From positions 1-64,000 of the forward strand of contig CAJTER010000016.1 in the NCBI GenBank assembly GCA_910575405.1: DNA of 64,000 nucleotides, given 5' to 3'. Source of the DNA: Clostridia bacterium. GTDB taxonomy: Bacteria; Bacillota; Clostridia; Peptostreptococcales; Anaerovoracaceae. The position numbers were made by a program, and so were the translations under genes. Shown here in pieces: positions 62,584 to 64,000 of this stretch (position 1 is its first letter; each line of letters begins with the position of its first letter). Under the pieces are notes generated by a model. That model ran no database searches. It worked only from the letters and a program-made list of their open reading frames with translations, and was not told where the DNA came from.

Positions 62584-64000
62584 CTATCCAATGATCATGT
62601 CTTCCACCGTGCCGCCGCCTGGAATCATTGGCAGTACCCTCTCTTCCGCCGCAATGGCGCAGTCGATCCATACCGGCCCCTTTTCCTGCAGGGCTTTTTT
62701 GAATACATCTTCAAATTCCGTCGGAGTTGAGGCGGAAAAGCCTTTTGCACCAAAAGCCTCTGCCAGCTTTGGAAAGTCGGTTTTTCTGCCTGGCGTAGTT
62801 GCTGAGTAGCGTCTGCCGTAAAAGCTGGTCTGCCACTGGTAAACCATTCCCAGCACCCGGTTGTTCATAATAATGGTAATAATCGGAAGGTTTTCGCTTA
62901 CTGCCGTGCACGCTTCGTTGAGATTCATGTGGAAGGAGCCGTCCCCGGTAAAGTGGATAACTCGCTTTTCCGGACATCCGATCTGGGCGCCGATAGCCGC
63001 GCCGTAGCCAAAGCCCATGGTTCCCAGGCCGCCGCTTGTAATAAAGTCCTTTGTCCGGTCATGCATCAGATACTGGGCTGCCCACATCTGATGCTGGCCT
63101 ACATCCGTAACGTAGATGGTCTCCTTGTCCGTCAGATCGCATACCGCGGTTACGATTTCGCTGGGGTGAAGCTCCGCGTCCTGGCATTTTACGTCGCCGG
63201 TCTTTTTCTTCCACTCTGTGGACTGGGCTACCCACTCCGCATGATCCTTCTTTGTGATAAGCGGAAGCAATTTCTGCAGGAAGTCCTTTACATCGCTGAT
63301 AACGCTCTTGTCTACCAGTACATTTTTGTTGATTTCGCTTTTATCAATGTCAACTTGTACCTTTTTTGCTTTTCTTGCAAACTTGTTCGGATTGAGCGCT
63401 ACCCGGTCGCTGAACCGGCATCCCAGTGCAATTAGAAGGTCCGCCCGGTCTACCGCCCGGTTTGCGGCAATACTTCCGTGCATTCCGATGAGCCCCAGAT
63501 TCCGCTTGTTTTCATAGCCTAAAATTCCGGCAGCCATCAGGGTGTAAGTGGCCGGGATATCCGCCTTTTCCAAGAGCTGGTTCAGCTCGTCTCCCGCATC
63601 TGATGCCGCGACACCGCCGCCAAAGTAAATGACAGGGCGTTCTGCCTGATTGATCATTTCCGCGATTTCCGCTACTTCTTCATCCTTTGCCTCGGGCTTT
63701 TCTCTGAGCGGCAGAGGTTTTCCCTTTTTATAGTCTATGGTCGCCGCTGTTACATCTTTTGTAATATCGATGAGTACCGGTCCCTTTCTCCCGCTGTTTG
63801 CAATGCGGAAGGCCTGTCTTATGGCGTTTTCCAGATCCTCAATGCGGTTTACAAAGAAGCTGTGCTTTGTTATAGGCAAGGTCACACCTGTAATGCAGAT
63901 TTCCTGAAACGCATCCCGCCCGATGAGGCTGTCCGGTACATTTGCCGTAATCGCAATCATAGGAATGCTGTCCATAAAGGCAGTTGCAATGCCTGTCACC
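62584..64000 (-). CDS. ilvB: Acetolactate synthase large subunit, 5' end beyond the window
   Basis: About 471 residues of IlvB are visible, with the N-terminal part (typically 80 residues) cut by the window edge. GDGSFHMNLNEACTAVSENL plus the downstream MNN is the ThDP motif, and LGTMGFGYGAAIGAQIGCPE is the central motif. It condenses pyruvate to acetolactate. First visible gene of the ilv operon; the promoter and any T-box leader are outside the window. Confidence 0.95.
   Translation of the reverse strand, partial: VTGIATAFMDSIPMIAITANVPDSLIGRDAFQEICITGVTLPITKHSFFVNRIEDLENAIRQAFRIANSGRKGPVLIDITKDVTAATIDYKKGKPLPLREKPEAKDEEVAEIAEMINQAERPVIYFGGGVAASDAGDELNQLLEKADIPATYTLMAAGILGYENKRNLGLIGMHGSIAANRAVDRADLLIALGCRFSDRVALNPNKFARKAKKVQVDIDKSEINKNVLVDKSVISDVKDFLQKLLPLITKKDHAEWVAQSTEWKKKTGDVKCQDAELHPSEIVTAVCDLTDKETIYVTDVGQHQMWAAQYLMHDRTKDFITSGGLGTMGFGYGAAIGAQIGCPEKRVIHFTGDGSFHMNLNEACTAVSENLPIITIIMNNRVLGMVYQWQTSFYGRRYSATTPGRKTDFPKLAEAFGAKGFSASTPTEFEDVFKKALQEKGPVWIDCAIAAEERVLPMIPGGGTVEDMIIG

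Overview
The window looks like a chromosomal segment of an anaerobic, amino-acid- and acid-fermenting Clostridium-type Bacillota. The evidence is clostridial-style AGGAGG ribosome binding sites, a crotonase/EtfA/EtfB/acyl-CoA dehydrogenase block with a 4-hydroxybutyrate dehydrogenase-like enzyme, a B12-dependent mutase, a separate CoaB and CoaC pair, and an FHA-FtsW fusion. A member of Anaerovoracaceae (Family XIII) or a relative fits, but this is inference from gene content, not a taxonomic result.

Layout. 1-1.9 kb is mobile debris around a tRNA-Lys(CTT): the 5' end of an IS110-type transposase, a frameshifted DUF927-like helicase remnant, and a strong leftward promoter with no convincing ORF. 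1.9-9.2 kb is mostly ordinary: an AEC transporter, a DUF134 regulator with a NifX-like protein under a palindromic operator, an FHA-FtsW plus transpeptidase pair, YlmH, DUF3048 and TSCPD proteins. 9.3-10.7 kb is a small recombinase/XRE island. 10.7-14.4 kb is a nucleobase/hydantoin-type cluster (NCS1 permease, DUF917, DUF554) ending in a urea-transporter fragment. 14.6-15.7 kb has tRNA-Ser(GGA) followed by gene wreckage, including a nucleotidyltransferase/GNAT deletion fusion. 15.7-27.3 kb is housekeeping (mgsA, thrC, AAA/DUF4143 ATPase, coaBC, cca) with an Orn/Lys/Arg decarboxylase-family gene and an NhaC-type antiporter interrupted by an in-frame amber codon.

27.4-33.3 kb encodes a cell-surface module: an AlgX/AlgJ-like SGNH protein, an MBOAT acyltransferase, two secreted transglutaminase-like proteins and a secreted protein with cell-wall-binding-like repeats. 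33.6-38.7 kb is a butyryl-CoA-type redox block. 38.9-54.1 kb is the most unusual part. A sigma-54 activator (44.7-46.8 kb) sits among leftward units encoding a B12-dependent carbon-skeleton mutase-like protein, a hydantoinase/oxoprolinase-like ASKHA ATPase, two class III PLP enzymes, a Na+ symporter with a 35-aa small partner, an aldehyde dehydrogenase and a ThDP enzyme. I see three -24/-12 (sigma-54) promoter matches in front of three of these units, and a second mutase gene reduced to a pseudogene by two clean deletions. Together these suggest a sigma-54-controlled catabolic pathway for a substrate I cannot name, possibly feeding the adjacent acyl-CoA block.

54.5-58.5 kb carries a flavodoxin-type reductase, a TetM-like ribosomal protection GTPase and a MATE exporter. 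59.3-64 kb is the branched-chain amino acid operon ilvB(partial)-ilvN-ilvC-ilvD, ending in a clear terminator. A hairpin leader of the same layout occurs just upstream of three unrelated genes (27.4-29.5, 31.0-31.6 and 55.1-57.1 kb).
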